Origin: Marivivens geojensis
GTDB lineage: Bacteria; Pseudomonadota; Alphaproteobacteria; Rhodobacterales; Rhodobacteraceae
NCBI RefSeq assembly: GCF_023540835.1
Contig: NZ_JALKCU010000002.1
Location: 434,001 to 498,000, forward strand
Direction of reading: 5' to 3'
Length of the DNA: 64,000 nucleotides
A program made the translations under genes and the position numbers. The notes under the pieces were generated by a model. It worked only from the letters and a program-made list of their open reading frames with translations, was not told the DNA's origin and ran no database searches. Positions 35,612 through 44,045 of this stretch are shown here, in pieces; within the stretch, counting starts at the first letter, position 1; every line of letters begins with the position of its first letter.

Positions 35612-37236
35612 GCCGCCTGTCATCACGGGACATGGACCTCGCTGCCGCCCTGAAACAGTTAGAAACGGGGCTACAGACCCCTGCGCCAGACTGGGCCAAA
35701 CCAAAGCCATCGGGGCGGCGTATCCTGTCCCTCCACCTGCCCCGCTTTGCGATGGACCGCTGGCAGATCATGGCGGATCGTCGCGGCGATAGCCCGCCTG
35801 CGGATATGCCCTGCGCCTTGGCCGTGGATAGCGCACGGGGTGCGATGATCCACGCCACCAACCACGCGGCAGAGGCCGCTGGTGTTTATATCGGTGCCCG
35901 TGTTGTCGATATGCGGGCGATCTGCCCTGCGCTGTACCTCGACCATGCGGATGTGGACAGCGATGCCCGTGCGCTGGAGCGGCTGATGCTCTGGTCGCGA
36001 CGATGGGCACCTTGGACCGCGCGGGACGGGGCCGATGGCATCGTTATGGACATCACGGGCTGCGCTCACCTCTTTGGCGGGGAGGACGCGATGCTCTTGC
36101 AGATCGAGGATAGACTGGCGGGGCTCGGCCTCAACTCTGCCAGCGCGATTGCCCCGACCCACGGCGCGGCATGGGGGCTGGCCCGCTTTGGCACGGTGCG
36201 GGCGGTTTGTCCGCCGGATCAGCTAGAGACACAGATCAGCGCCCTGCCCGTGCGGGCCTTGCGGATCACGGATGACACGACGCTGTTGCTCAATCGGTTG
36301 GGGTTAAAGACTATCGGCGATCTGATCGCCGTTCCGCGTGTACCGCTCGCCCGTCGGTTTGCCCGTGCCCCCCTGGCGGAAAACCCGCTGATGCGGCTGG
36401 ACCAGATGGTGGGAAAGTTGGCAGAGCCGCTGGATGCCCCCGATGATCCGCCTCGATTTATCACCCACGCCCGTCTGCCCGAACCTGTGCAAGATCCGAC
36501 CGAATGGATTCCCCAACTGGCCCAAGACCTCTGCGCCGATCTAGAGGCCGCAGGGTTTGGTGCGCGGCGGATCACGCTGACCGTGTATCGTACCGATGGG
36601 GATGTGTCCTCTGTCACAGTGGCCACCAGCCAGCCCAGCCGCGATGCCGCCCACTTGGCCAAGCTCTTTGACGGAAAGTTGGACCGTATCGACCCCGGCT
36701 ATGGGTTTGACCTGATTACCCTCGCCGCGCCCTTTGTCGAACAGATGGGAAAACTCCAGCACCGTCTGGACCGCCGTGCCACGGATGGCAGCGAATTGGC
36801 ACAGACCATCGACCGTCTCACCGCACGTTTTGGGCCGCGTGGGGTTCTGCGTCCTGCCCCGTTAGAGCGGCACATCCCCGAACGCTCAGAACAGTGGCGG
36901 CCTGCGATGGCGGGCACCCCTGACCCTGCCGCCACCCACCCACGGCGGCCCATTCGCCTGCTCGAACACCCCGAGGAAATCCGCGTCCTCTATGCCGTGC
37001 CCGAAGGTCCGCCCGCTCAGTTTGTCTGGCGGCGGCAGGTGCACCGCGTGGGCCGCTTTGATGGGCCAGAGCGGATTGCCCCCGAATGGTGGGCCGACAA
37101 ACCGGGCACGCGCCTGCGCGATTATTACAAGGTTGAGGATCAGCATGGCCTGCGGCTGTGGATTTACCGCGAAGGTGTGCTGGGCGATCTACGTGGCGCA
37201 GAGCCGCGATGGTTCCTGCATGGGCTCTTTGCCTGA
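35608..37236 (+). CDS. imuB: ImuB, Y-family polymerase-like mutagenesis protein
   Basis: 542 residues from a GTG start. It has the Y-family polymerase layout: RRILSLHLPRFAMDRWQIMADRR, GARVVDMRAICPALYLDHADVDSD, GIVMDITGCAHLFGGEDAML, HGAAWGLARFG, then helix-hairpin-helix-like LNRLGLKTIGDLIAVPRVPLARRFA and a C-terminal region specific to ImuB. ImuB lacks the polymerase catalytic residues and acts as a hub linking DnaE2 and the beta clamp. Overlaps dnaE2 by TGATG. Confidence 0.92.
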   Translation: MSRLSSRDMDLAAALKQLETGLQTPAPDWAKPKPSGRRILSLHLPRFAMDRWQIMADRRGDSPPADMPCALAVDSARGAMIHATNHAAEAAGVYIGARVVDMRAICPALYLDHADVDSDARALERLMLWSRRWAPWTARDGADGIVMDITGCAHLFGGEDAMLLQIEDRLAGLGLNSASAIAPTHGAAWGLARFGTVRAVCPPDQLETQISALPVRALRITDDTTLLLNRLGLKTIGDLIAVPRVPLARRFARAPLAENPLMRLDQMVGKLAEPLDAPDDPPRFITHARLPEPVQDPTEWIPQLAQDLCADLEAAGFGARRITLTVYRTDGDVSSVTVATSQPSRDAAHLAKLFDGKLDRIDPGYGFDLITLAAPFVEQMGKLQHRLDRRATDGSELAQTIDRLTARFGPRGVLRPAPLERHIPERSEQWRPAMAGTPDPAATHPRRPIRLLEHPEEIRVLYAVPEGPPAQFVWRRQVHRVGRFDGPERIAPEWWADKPGTRLRDYYKVEDQHGLRLWIYREGVLGDLRGAEPRWFLHGLFA

Positions 37237-40200
37237 TGCCCGACATTACGCCGCATCATCCGAAACGGAGCCTGCCTGACGACAGCGGGTTCACCCCCAA
37301 TCCACGCAGCGCCTATGTCGAACTGGGGCTGACGAGCTGCTTTTCCTTTTTGCATGGCGCGTCCGAGGCCTGCGATCTGGTGCAGACCGCGTGGGAGGGT
37401 GGCTATGATGCGCTCGGCGTGGCGGATCACAACACACTTGCGGGGGTCGTTCGGTTTTATGTGGAGGCGGAAAAAGCACATATCCGCCCGCTGATCGGTT
37501 GTCGGATTGTGCTGACCGAGGGGGATATGATCCTCGCCTATCCCACGGATCGGGCCAGTTACGGGCGCCTCTCTACACTGTTGTCGCAAGGCAAACGTCA
37601 GACGCCTGACGGCCAATGGCAAGACAAAGGGGCCTGTGACATTCCGCTGGCCGATCTGCGCACTGCGGCAGAGGGATTGCGCCTGATTGTGGTCCCGCCC
37701 GACGACGTAACCCACTGGGAACCGCGGCTCAAACACCTCAAACGCAGCGTGCCGCAAATCACCCATATCGCAGCGTCCTACCTCTATCGCGGGGCGGATC
37801 GCGCACGGATCAACCATCTCGACGCGCTGGCGGATCGTAACGGGCTGTCGATCCTTGCCACCAATGACGTGCTCTATCACGCGCCCGACCGTAGACCCTT
37901 GCAGGATGTGATGACCTGTATCCGAGAAAAACGACGGCTGAGCGATGCGGGCTATCTGCTAGAGCCGAACGCGGAACGGCACCTGAAAACACCCGCAGAG
38001 ATGTGCCGCCTCTTTGCCGAATGGCCCCACGCGATACGCGCCACCCGCGAGGTGGCCGATAGCATCCGTTTTGACCTGCGCGAACTGTCCTACGAATACC
38101 CCAAAGAGGTCGTGCCAGAGGGGCAGAGCCCACAGGCCTACCTAGAGGACATGACGTGGAAAGGTGCCACCGATCGCTATCCCGATGGGATACCCGATGA
38201 GACGGCAAAAATTATACAAAAAGAACTTCGTATGATCGAAAAGCTCGATATTGCGCGGTATTTTTTAACCATTCACGACATTATCCGTTTTGCCCGCGAC
38301 CAGAGCAGCCCGCCTATCCTGTGTCAGGGACGTGGATCGGCGGCGAATTCGGCGGTGTGTTATGTGCTCGGCATTACGGCGGTGGACCCCGCGCAGCACC
38401 AGCTTTTGTTCGAACGTTTCATCTCGGAGGAACGCAAGGAACCGCCTGATATCGACGTCGATTTTGAACATGAACGGCGCGAGGAAGTGATCCAGCATAT
38501 CTACGCGAAATATGGGCGGGATCGGGCTGGGTTATGTGGGACAGTGATCCACTATCGCCCCCGATCAGCCATCCGCGAGGTGGGCAAGGTCATGGGGTTA
38601 TCAGAGGACGTCACCAGCGCCATTGCCAAAACCGTCTGGGGATCGTGGGGCACCGATGTTGAGGAAACGCGCGTCAAAGAGGCGGGCTTGGATTTGACTG
38701 ATCCGCTGTTGCGTCGGACGCTGGCCGTGGCCCGCCAGATGATCGGGATGCCGCGCCACCTGTCGCAGCACGTGGGCGGGTTCATCCTGACGGAACGCCC
38801 TCTGACCGAAACCGTTCCCATCGGTAACGGCGCGATGGCGGATCGCAGTTTCATCGAATGGGACAAGGACGACATTGATGCGCTGGGTATCCTCAAGGTG
38901 GATATCCTCGCGCTTGGTATGTTGACCTGTATCCGAAAGTGTTTCGATTTAATATCAGCGCATTACGGAAAGAAACTCACCCTCGCCACCACCCCCAGAG
39001 AGGACCCGAGGGTCTATGATATGCTCTGCCGTGGGGATAGCATCGGGGTGTTTCAGGTGGAAAGCCGCGCGCAGATCAACATGCTGCCGCGCCTGCGCCC
39101 GCGTGAATTTTACGACCTCGTGGTGCAGGTCGCGATTGTACGGCCCGGCCCTATTCAAGGCGACATGGTGCATCCGTATTTGCGACGGCGAAGCGGTGAG
39201 GAACCCGTGATTTACCCATCCCCCGCGCCGCCCCATCACCCCGAAGAACTGCGCCAGATCCTTGGGCGAACGTTCGGCGTGCCGATCTTTCAGGAACAGG
39301 CGATGAAGATCGCGATTGAAGCGGCAGAGTTTTCCCCCACCGAGGCCAATGAACTGCGCAAGGCGATGGCGACGTTCCGCAGCCGTGGCACCATTGGGCG
39401 GCTTGAGGAAAAGATGGTCGGGCGGATGGTGACGCGCGGCTACGATGAGGAATTCGCCCGCCGTTGTTTCGATCAGATCAAGGGCTTTGGCGAATACGGG
39501 TTTCCCGAAAGCCACGCGGCGAGCTTTGCCCAGTTGGTCTATGTGTCGAGTTGGCTGAAATGCCATTACCCCGCAGCCTTTTGCGCGGCTTTGCTGAACT
39601 CTCAGCCGATGGGGTTCTATGCCCCCGCGCAATTGGTGCGTGATGCCCGTGACCACGGCGTGATCGTACGCCCGCCCGATGTGAATTACTCGGACTGGGA
39701 CACTACATTGGAACCTGTCAGCGGGGGCTTTGCGCTGCGGTTGGGGTTCCGTCAGATCAGCGGGTTTCCACAGGCCGCGGCTCTGCGACTGATGGCGGCC
39801 CGCGACAGGCCGTTTCGGGATGTCAAATCGCTCCAAGAGGTTGGGATCAGCGCGGCCCACATCCGCAAACTGGCCGAAGCGGACGCGATGCGGTCGCTGT
39901 TTATTGACCGTAGGCAAGCCCTGTGGGAGGCGAAATCGCTACGGGATGCGCCCGATCTGCCGCTGTTTACTGAGACGCGCGATGAGGGTACCGAACCCGC
40001 CGTCGCCCTGCCCCAGATGCCCAATTGCGAACAGGTCGTGGCGGATTATCAGACGCTGCATCTGTCGCTCAAGGCGCACCCGATGGGGTTTTTACGGGCC
40101 GGTATGCGCAAAAAGGGCTACGGCGCGACCCGCGATCTGATGCAGTCCCGCCCGTGGCAAAAGGTCAAACTGGCGGGGCTGGTGCTGATCCGTCAACGAC

Positions 40201-40535
40201 CTGGATCGGCCAAGGGTGTGTGCTTTATCACCATCGAGGATGAAACTGGCGTCGCCAATATCGTCGTTTGGCCCAAGATGATGGAGGCCTATCGCAAGGT
40301 GGTGATGCAGTCTCGGCTTTTGTCCGTCGAAGGGTATATCCAGCGCGAGGGCGACATCATCCACGTTGTCGCGCAGCATCTAGAGGATCGGTCGGATGCG
40401 CTGTTGCGATTGGCGCCCGAGGCGATGGCACCCCCAATGGCCCGCGCGGATGAGGTCACAAAACCCATTCCTGCAGGGGCCGCGCGTCACCCGCGCAACG
40501 TCCGGGTCATCCCCAAAAGCCGTGATTTTCACTAA
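37236..40535 (+). CDS. dnaE2: Error-prone DNA polymerase III alpha subunit
   Basis: 1099 residues. N-terminal PHP domain: YVELGLTSCFSFLHGASEACDLV, ALGVADHNTLAGVVRF. Polymerase core: SPPILCQGRGSAANSAVCYVLGIT, then the catalytic PPDIDVDFEHERREEVIQ. C-terminal OB domain: VKLAGLVLIRQRPGSAKGVCFITIEDETG. The last gene of the SOS cassette. The ATG at 37236 overlaps the imuB stop. Its last bases overlap the stop of the convergent LysR gene (CTAA). Confidence 0.95.
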   Translation: MPDITPHHPKRSLPDDSGFTPNPRSAYVELGLTSCFSFLHGASEACDLVQTAWEGGYDALGVADHNTLAGVVRFYVEAEKAHIRPLIGCRIVLTEGDMILAYPTDRASYGRLSTLLSQGKRQTPDGQWQDKGACDIPLADLRTAAEGLRLIVVPPDDVTHWEPRLKHLKRSVPQITHIAASYLYRGADRARINHLDALADRNGLSILATNDVLYHAPDRRPLQDVMTCIREKRRLSDAGYLLEPNAERHLKTPAEMCRLFAEWPHAIRATREVADSIRFDLRELSYEYPKEVVPEGQSPQAYLEDMTWKGATDRYPDGIPDETAKIIQKELRMIEKLDIARYFLTIHDIIRFARDQSSPPILCQGRGSAANSAVCYVLGITAVDPAQHQLLFERFISEERKEPPDIDVDFEHERREEVIQHIYAKYGRDRAGLCGTVIHYRPRSAIREVGKVMGLSEDVTSAIAKTVWGSWGTDVEETRVKEAGLDLTDPLLRRTLAVARQMIGMPRHLSQHVGGFILTERPLTETVPIGNGAMADRSFIEWDKDDIDALGILKVDILALGMLTCIRKCFDLISAHYGKKLTLATTPREDPRVYDMLCRGDSIGVFQVESRAQINMLPRLRPREFYDLVVQVAIVRPGPIQGDMVHPYLRRRSGEEPVIYPSPAPPHHPEELRQILGRTFGVPIFQEQAMKIAIEAAEFSPTEANELRKAMATFRSRGTIGRLEEKMVGRMVTRGYDEEFARRCFDQIKGFGEYGFPESHAASFAQLVYVSSWLKCHYPAAFCAALLNSQPMGFYAPAQLVRDARDHGVIVRPPDVNYSDWDTTLEPVSGGFALRLGFRQISGFPQAAALRLMAARDRPFRDVKSLQEVGISAAHIRKLAEADAMRSLFIDRRQALWEAKSLRDAPDLPLFTETRDEGTEPAVALPQMPNCEQVVADYQTLHLSLKAHPMGFLRAGMRKKGYGATRDLMQSRPWQKVKLAGLVLIRQRPGSAKGVCFITIEDETGVANIVVWPKMMEAYRKVVMQSRLLSVEGYIQREGDIIHVVAQHLEDRSDALLRLAPEAMAPPMARADEVTKPIPAGAARHPRNVRVIPKSRDFH

Positions 40536-41491
40536 AGCGTGGTGAGGTGCTCTTTGAGCCACGGATAAGCCGAGACGGCAGGACCGACAATCAGATCGTC
40601 GATCAACGGGCGCAGACGATCCGCGACTTGGGTCGGTGTGTCAGACAATGCGCCGCGCCGCGCGGTCAGGGCGATCTGACGCGACAGTGGCGCAAAGGGC
40701 AGCGGGATCAGGTCGAGCTGATCGTGGACCCGTTCCGCCCGCAGCCACGCCATCGGTGTCAGGATCGACCAGCCCGCTCCGACCGCAACCATAGCAAGGA
40801 TCGCGTGATAACTGTCCAACTCGAACCGATGAGCGAGCGGAAAATTCTCGCGGGCCAGATGCGCGGCAATCACCTGCCCCATGAAATGGCGAGTGGTATA
40901 TTGGATCATCGGCAAACGGCGCAGATCAGACAGTGGCGCGGCCAAATCTACGGCCCCTTTGGGTGCGGCTATGACAAAGGGTTCTTGCATGAGCGCGTGA
41001 CGTTCCAGACCTTCGGTCATCGTCGGCAAGTCTGCTGCCACGATCATATCGAGCGCCCGTGCGTCCAAAAGGTCATGCAACTGATGCGATGGGCCTGTTT
41101 CGAGCAGGAACTGACAGGATTTCAGAACATCGCCAATCTCGCCCAAGAGACGCGGCGTCACGTCCGTCTCGAAATCCTCGATCATCCCGAGGCGGAGCCG
41201 CGTCAGCCCCGAATTATCGCCCGAGAGTTCCAGCCGCGCCTGATCGGCCTCGTTCAGAATGGCATTGGCGCGGCGTAAGAACTTCTCGCCCGCAGAAGTC
41301 AGCGTGATAGGCCGTTCGTTGCGGTTCAACAGAACCGCACCGATGCTGGTTTCCAGATTGGTCAATTGCTGGCTCACCGTCGCGGCCGATGATCCCAGCC
41401 GACGTGCTGCCGCCGAGATAGAGGCCTCTTGCGCGGTGGCCACAAAAACTTCGACACCCCAGAGGGTAATTCGACCTGATGATGGTGCCAT
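40532..41491 (-). CDS. LysR family transcriptional regulator
   Basis: 319 residues. HTH: VEVFVATAQEASISAAARRLGSSAATVSQQLTNLETSIGAVLLNRN, then LTSAGEKFLRRANAIL. Ligand domain with LRLGMIEDFETDVTPRLL. Lies 65 bases downstream of the membrane transporter gene at 41557 on the same strand and may share its transcript. Confidence 0.9.
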   Translation of the reverse strand: MAPSSGRITLWGVEVFVATAQEASISAAARRLGSSAATVSQQLTNLETSIGAVLLNRNERPITLTSAGEKFLRRANAILNEADQARLELSGDNSGLTRLRLGMIEDFETDVTPRLLGEIGDVLKSCQFLLETGPSHQLHDLLDARALDMIVAADLPTMTEGLERHALMQEPFVIAAPKGAVDLAAPLSDLRRLPMIQYTTRHFMGQVIAAHLARENFPLAHRFELDSYHAILAMVAVGAGWSILTPMAWLRAERVHDQLDLIPLPFAPLSRQIALTARRGALSDTPTQVADRLRPLIDDLIVGPAVSAYPWLKEHLTTL

Positions 41492-41556
41492 AAACCAGCC
41501 TCCTGTTCGCTGCGGCTACGCTAGGGGGTCAACCGCGATGCCGCAACGGCGAATGG

Positions 41557-42729
41557 TTAGCCTTCGACGGATCGACCAAAGATTGCAATGACCGCGCCGA
41601 GAATTGCGAGGCCCCAATAGATCGGGCGACCGCGTTGTGCAGCGATGGCAGCTTGGACCGCGTAGTAGGCGGCAAAGGCGCGGCTGGCATAGGCGATGAT
41701 GGCAAAAACATCCGCACCCCAAGTGAGCGCCAACCCCACGGCAACCAACACCGCGTAGGATTGCCCCGTGCCGAGCCGTCCTTTGGTCAGTTCCGTCACC
41801 AGTCCGCCCGATCCGCCCGTATCTGCTACGGCCGCACTGAACTGGGCCGACAAGGCCGCAACGATCAGGAGTGGCGGCAAAACGGGCGCGACGATGGCCA
41901 TCATGTCGATCACTGCCGTTTCGGACAAAGGCACATGTCCCGCGGGGAAAAGATACACCAGAAGGCATATGTAAATCATATAGATAGCGGCTGAGATCAG
42001 TTGCGCCCACCGCATCGATCGCACCCGCATGTCAGCAGAATACGTATCACCGAGGTAGCGAGACGTTTCGAACCCTTGGACCGTGACAATCAACCCAAAA
42101 GCCAAAGTGACAGCGCCCCAGCCTGACACCGTGACGGGGTTTATGACCAAACCGCCCGCAATCGCTTGGTCCGTGAAATGCACCCCCAGACCTGCGAGCA
42201 AGCCCGCGATGATCGCGAGTTTGAGTGTGACGGAGGCTTGCTCCATCCGTTCCATCGCGTGAAATCCGTAGACCCAACCGACCAAGAGGATAACCGCATA
42301 GGTCACGGTGGTGATGATCCGTGCGGGCAATGCACCATCCCACGGAGTGAGCGTGGCTGCAAAAGCGCCAAAGAGGTTTAGGTAGTAGGCAACCGAGATG
42401 AAATAGGCCCCTGCCAAGAGCCACGACGCCACAGTTTCAAGACGAGCGATGCCCCGACCACGGGCAGGGTTTGTGTCGATGTCGCGGATGTTCGCGCGGA
42501 TCGCTCCGCCAAAGGCATAGGCCACGGCACAGAGGCCCAGCATCACAAGGGGGGCAAACGCACCGAAGCTGTCATCAAGGACCGGACCGAGAACCAGAAA
42601 CCCACTGCCGATGATCGAGGCCAGCGGCGTCACCGTGGCCCGCCACCCTGCCGCCCTGCTTAGCTTTGGGTAAAACAAAACCGCCCCCGCGAGAACCGTC
42701 ACAATAACAATCGTGAGATCGGTCAGCAC
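41557..42729 (-). CDS. Integral membrane transporter, APC-like
   Basis: 390 residues, about 11-12 hydrophobic segments (for example LTIVIVTVLAGAVLFYP, TTVTYAVILLVGWVYG, LIVTVQGFETSRYLG). Helix pattern and the glycine-rich start of the first helices (PLASIIGSGFLVLGPVL) resemble the amino-acid-polyamine-organocation superfamily. No close family recognised; substrate unknown. No signal of a partner protein. Confidence 0.65.
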   Translation of the reverse strand: MLTDLTIVIVTVLAGAVLFYPKLSRAAGWRATVTPLASIIGSGFLVLGPVLDDSFGAFAPLVMLGLCAVAYAFGGAIRANIRDIDTNPARGRGIARLETVASWLLAGAYFISVAYYLNLFGAFAATLTPWDGALPARIITTVTYAVILLVGWVYGFHAMERMEQASVTLKLAIIAGLLAGLGVHFTDQAIAGGLVINPVTVSGWGAVTLAFGLIVTVQGFETSRYLGDTYSADMRVRSMRWAQLISAAIYMIYICLLVYLFPAGHVPLSETAVIDMMAIVAPVLPPLLIVAALSAQFSAAVADTGGSGGLVTELTKGRLGTGQSYAVLVAVGLALTWGADVFAIIAYASRAFAAYYAVQAAIAAQRGRPIYWGLAILGAVIAIFGRSVEG

Positions 42730-42747
42730 AGGGGCGGCTTTCGTTGA

Positions 42748-43299
42748 TTACTTACCAATTTTGGACAGTTTGTCCTGAAGCTCGGCAAGTTGTTTTTTGA
42801 TCGTGTCGAGGTCATCACCCGCTTTGGGGGCGTCCTCTTTTTCAGGACCGGATGATCCGACCAGTCCACCCGTCATCGCCTTGAAAAATGCGGCTTGCTG
42901 CGCCTGCATCGCCTCTAGCCCCGGAATAGCGGGCATGGATGGCTGCGATTTGGTCATTTTTTCCATCATCGACGACTGGCTCTGACGGAGCATTTCGAAC
43001 GACGCAGCGAGGAACTGTGGCACCACAGAGGTCGCTTGAGTCGTATAGCTGCGCACCAGATCAGTGAGCACATCCACCGGAAGCACGCTTTCCCCGCGGC
43101 TTTCATGTTCTGCAATGATCTGAAGGAGATACTGACGGGTCAGATCATCCCCAGATTTGAGATCAACAATCTGAACTTCACGGCCTTCACGAATGAACAG
43201 CGCAATATCCTCAAGCGTCACGTAGTCGCTTGTTTCAGTATTGTAGAGGCGGCGGCTTGCATACCGTTTGATGAGCAGTGGTTTGTTTGTTTCGGCCAC
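42748..43299 (-). CDS. phaR: Polyhydroxyalkanoate synthesis repressor PhaR
   Basis: 183 residues. PHB/PHA accumulation regulator DNA-binding domain: KPLLIKRYASRRLYNTETSDYVTLEDIALFIREG, then a PHB-binding middle (QYLLQIIAEHESRGESVLPVDVLTDLVRSY) and a C-terminal coil (LDTIKKQLAELQDKLSKIG). A GTG at 43299 with GGGAGGG before it is preferred over the ATG at 43347. It represses phasin and other pha genes when no PHA is present. An inverted repeat ATGCAGC-N8-GCTGCAT at 43326-43347 could be an autoregulatory site. Confidence 0.93.
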   Translation of the reverse strand: MAETNKPLLIKRYASRRLYNTETSDYVTLEDIALFIREGREVQIVDLKSGDDLTRQYLLQIIAEHESRGESVLPVDVLTDLVRSYTTQATSVVPQFLAASFEMLRQSQSSMMEKMTKSQPSMPAIPGLEAMQAQQAAFFKAMTGGLVGSSGPEKEDAPKAGDDLDTIKKQLAELQDKLSKIGK

Positions 43300-43325
43300 G
43301 GGTCCCTCCCCGAACGTTTGCGGCA

Positions 43326-43347
43326 ATGCAGCGAGCCTATGCTGCAT
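43326..43347. promoter_or_regulatory. Candidate PhaR autoregulatory inverted repeat
   Basis: ATGCAGC (43326-43332) and GCTGCAT (43341-43347) with an 8-base spacer, upstream of phaR. TGC-rich arms resemble the sites before phaP, but the arm order is reversed. Confidence 0.35.
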
Positions 43348-43359
43348 CTGACTAAAAAG

Positions 43360-43399
43360 AAAGAATAAAGAAAGGGCGAGCTGTTTTCACAGCTCGCCC
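43360..43399 (-). terminator. Rho-independent terminator of phaP
   Basis: Perfect 10-bp stem (GGGCGAGCTG 43374-43383, CAGCTCGCCC 43390-43399). On the minus strand it is followed by a T-rich run at 43360-43373. It separates abundant phaP transcription from phaR. Confidence 0.85.
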
Positions 43400-43444
43400 A
43401 TCATTTCCGACCTAAAGGGAGGAGGATCAGGTCGGTAAGTCGAA

Positions 43445-43888
43445 TTACTTCGCAGCAGCTTTTTTCGCAGCAGCGGTAACTTCGGTGGTTGCTTTTTTCG
43501 CAGCAGCGGTCAGGTCTTCCTGAGCGGTTTTGCCAGCAGCCATCATCAGTTCCAGAGTGTCTGTCTGAACTTTTTTCGCGATTTCAGCGAAAGCAGCCAT
43601 GTGCTCTGCAGCAGCTTCAGCAGCGGTCGACGCGAAATCGGTGACCGATTTAGCGTAGTCAGCAGGCTCTGCTTTAACGGTCGACAGCTCGGTCAGTTTT
43701 GCCAGAGTGTCTTGAGCCCATTTTGCCGACAGTTCGGTCGATTTCTGAGCAGCGTCGATCGCAACAGCCGACATTTTTTCAGCCAGAGTGGTTTGCGATT
43801 TGTAAGCGTCTTCCATCGATTTGGTGTCGATCGGGAATGCGCCCATCATGTCTTTGAATACAGCGGTGAAATCAGGAGTAGCAGTCAT
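43445..43888 (-). CDS. phaP: Phasin
   Basis: 147 residues. PHA granule surface protein of the phasin_2 type: FKDMMGAFPIDTKSMEDAYKSQTTLAEKMSAVAIDAAQKSTEL, then an Ala/Lys-rich tail (KKATTEVTAAAKKAAAK). It coats and sizes granules. Two CTGC-N3-GCAG sites lie 67-103 bases upstream, and a terminator is beyond the stop. Confidence 0.93.
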   Translation of the reverse strand: MTATPDFTAVFKDMMGAFPIDTKSMEDAYKSQTTLAEKMSAVAIDAAQKSTELSAKWAQDTLAKLTELSTVKAEPADYAKSVTDFASTAAEAAAEHMAAFAEIAKKVQTDTLELMMAAGKTAQEDLTAAAKKATTEVTAAAKKAAAK

Positions 43889-43954
43889 CGGTAATACCTT
43901 TCGGGTATGTGCGGCGCTTGCCGCTGGTCATTTGTCTTACCAACAATATGCATG

Positions 43955-43991
43955 CTGCACCGCAGCATTTCAAGTTTTTTCTGCATCGCAG
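43955..43991. promoter_or_regulatory. Two PhaR binding sites upstream of phaP
   Basis: CTGCACCGCAG (43955-43965) and CTGCATCGCAG (43981-43991), both of the form CTGC-N3-GCAG reported from memory for Rhodobacter sphaeroides PhaR sites before phaP. The spacing is 26 bp start to start. Confidence 0.7.
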
Positions 43992-44045
43992 CATGTGAAA
44001 TTTCTGCGACACAGCAAAATCAGTAGGTTAGACCCCACCAGAGGG

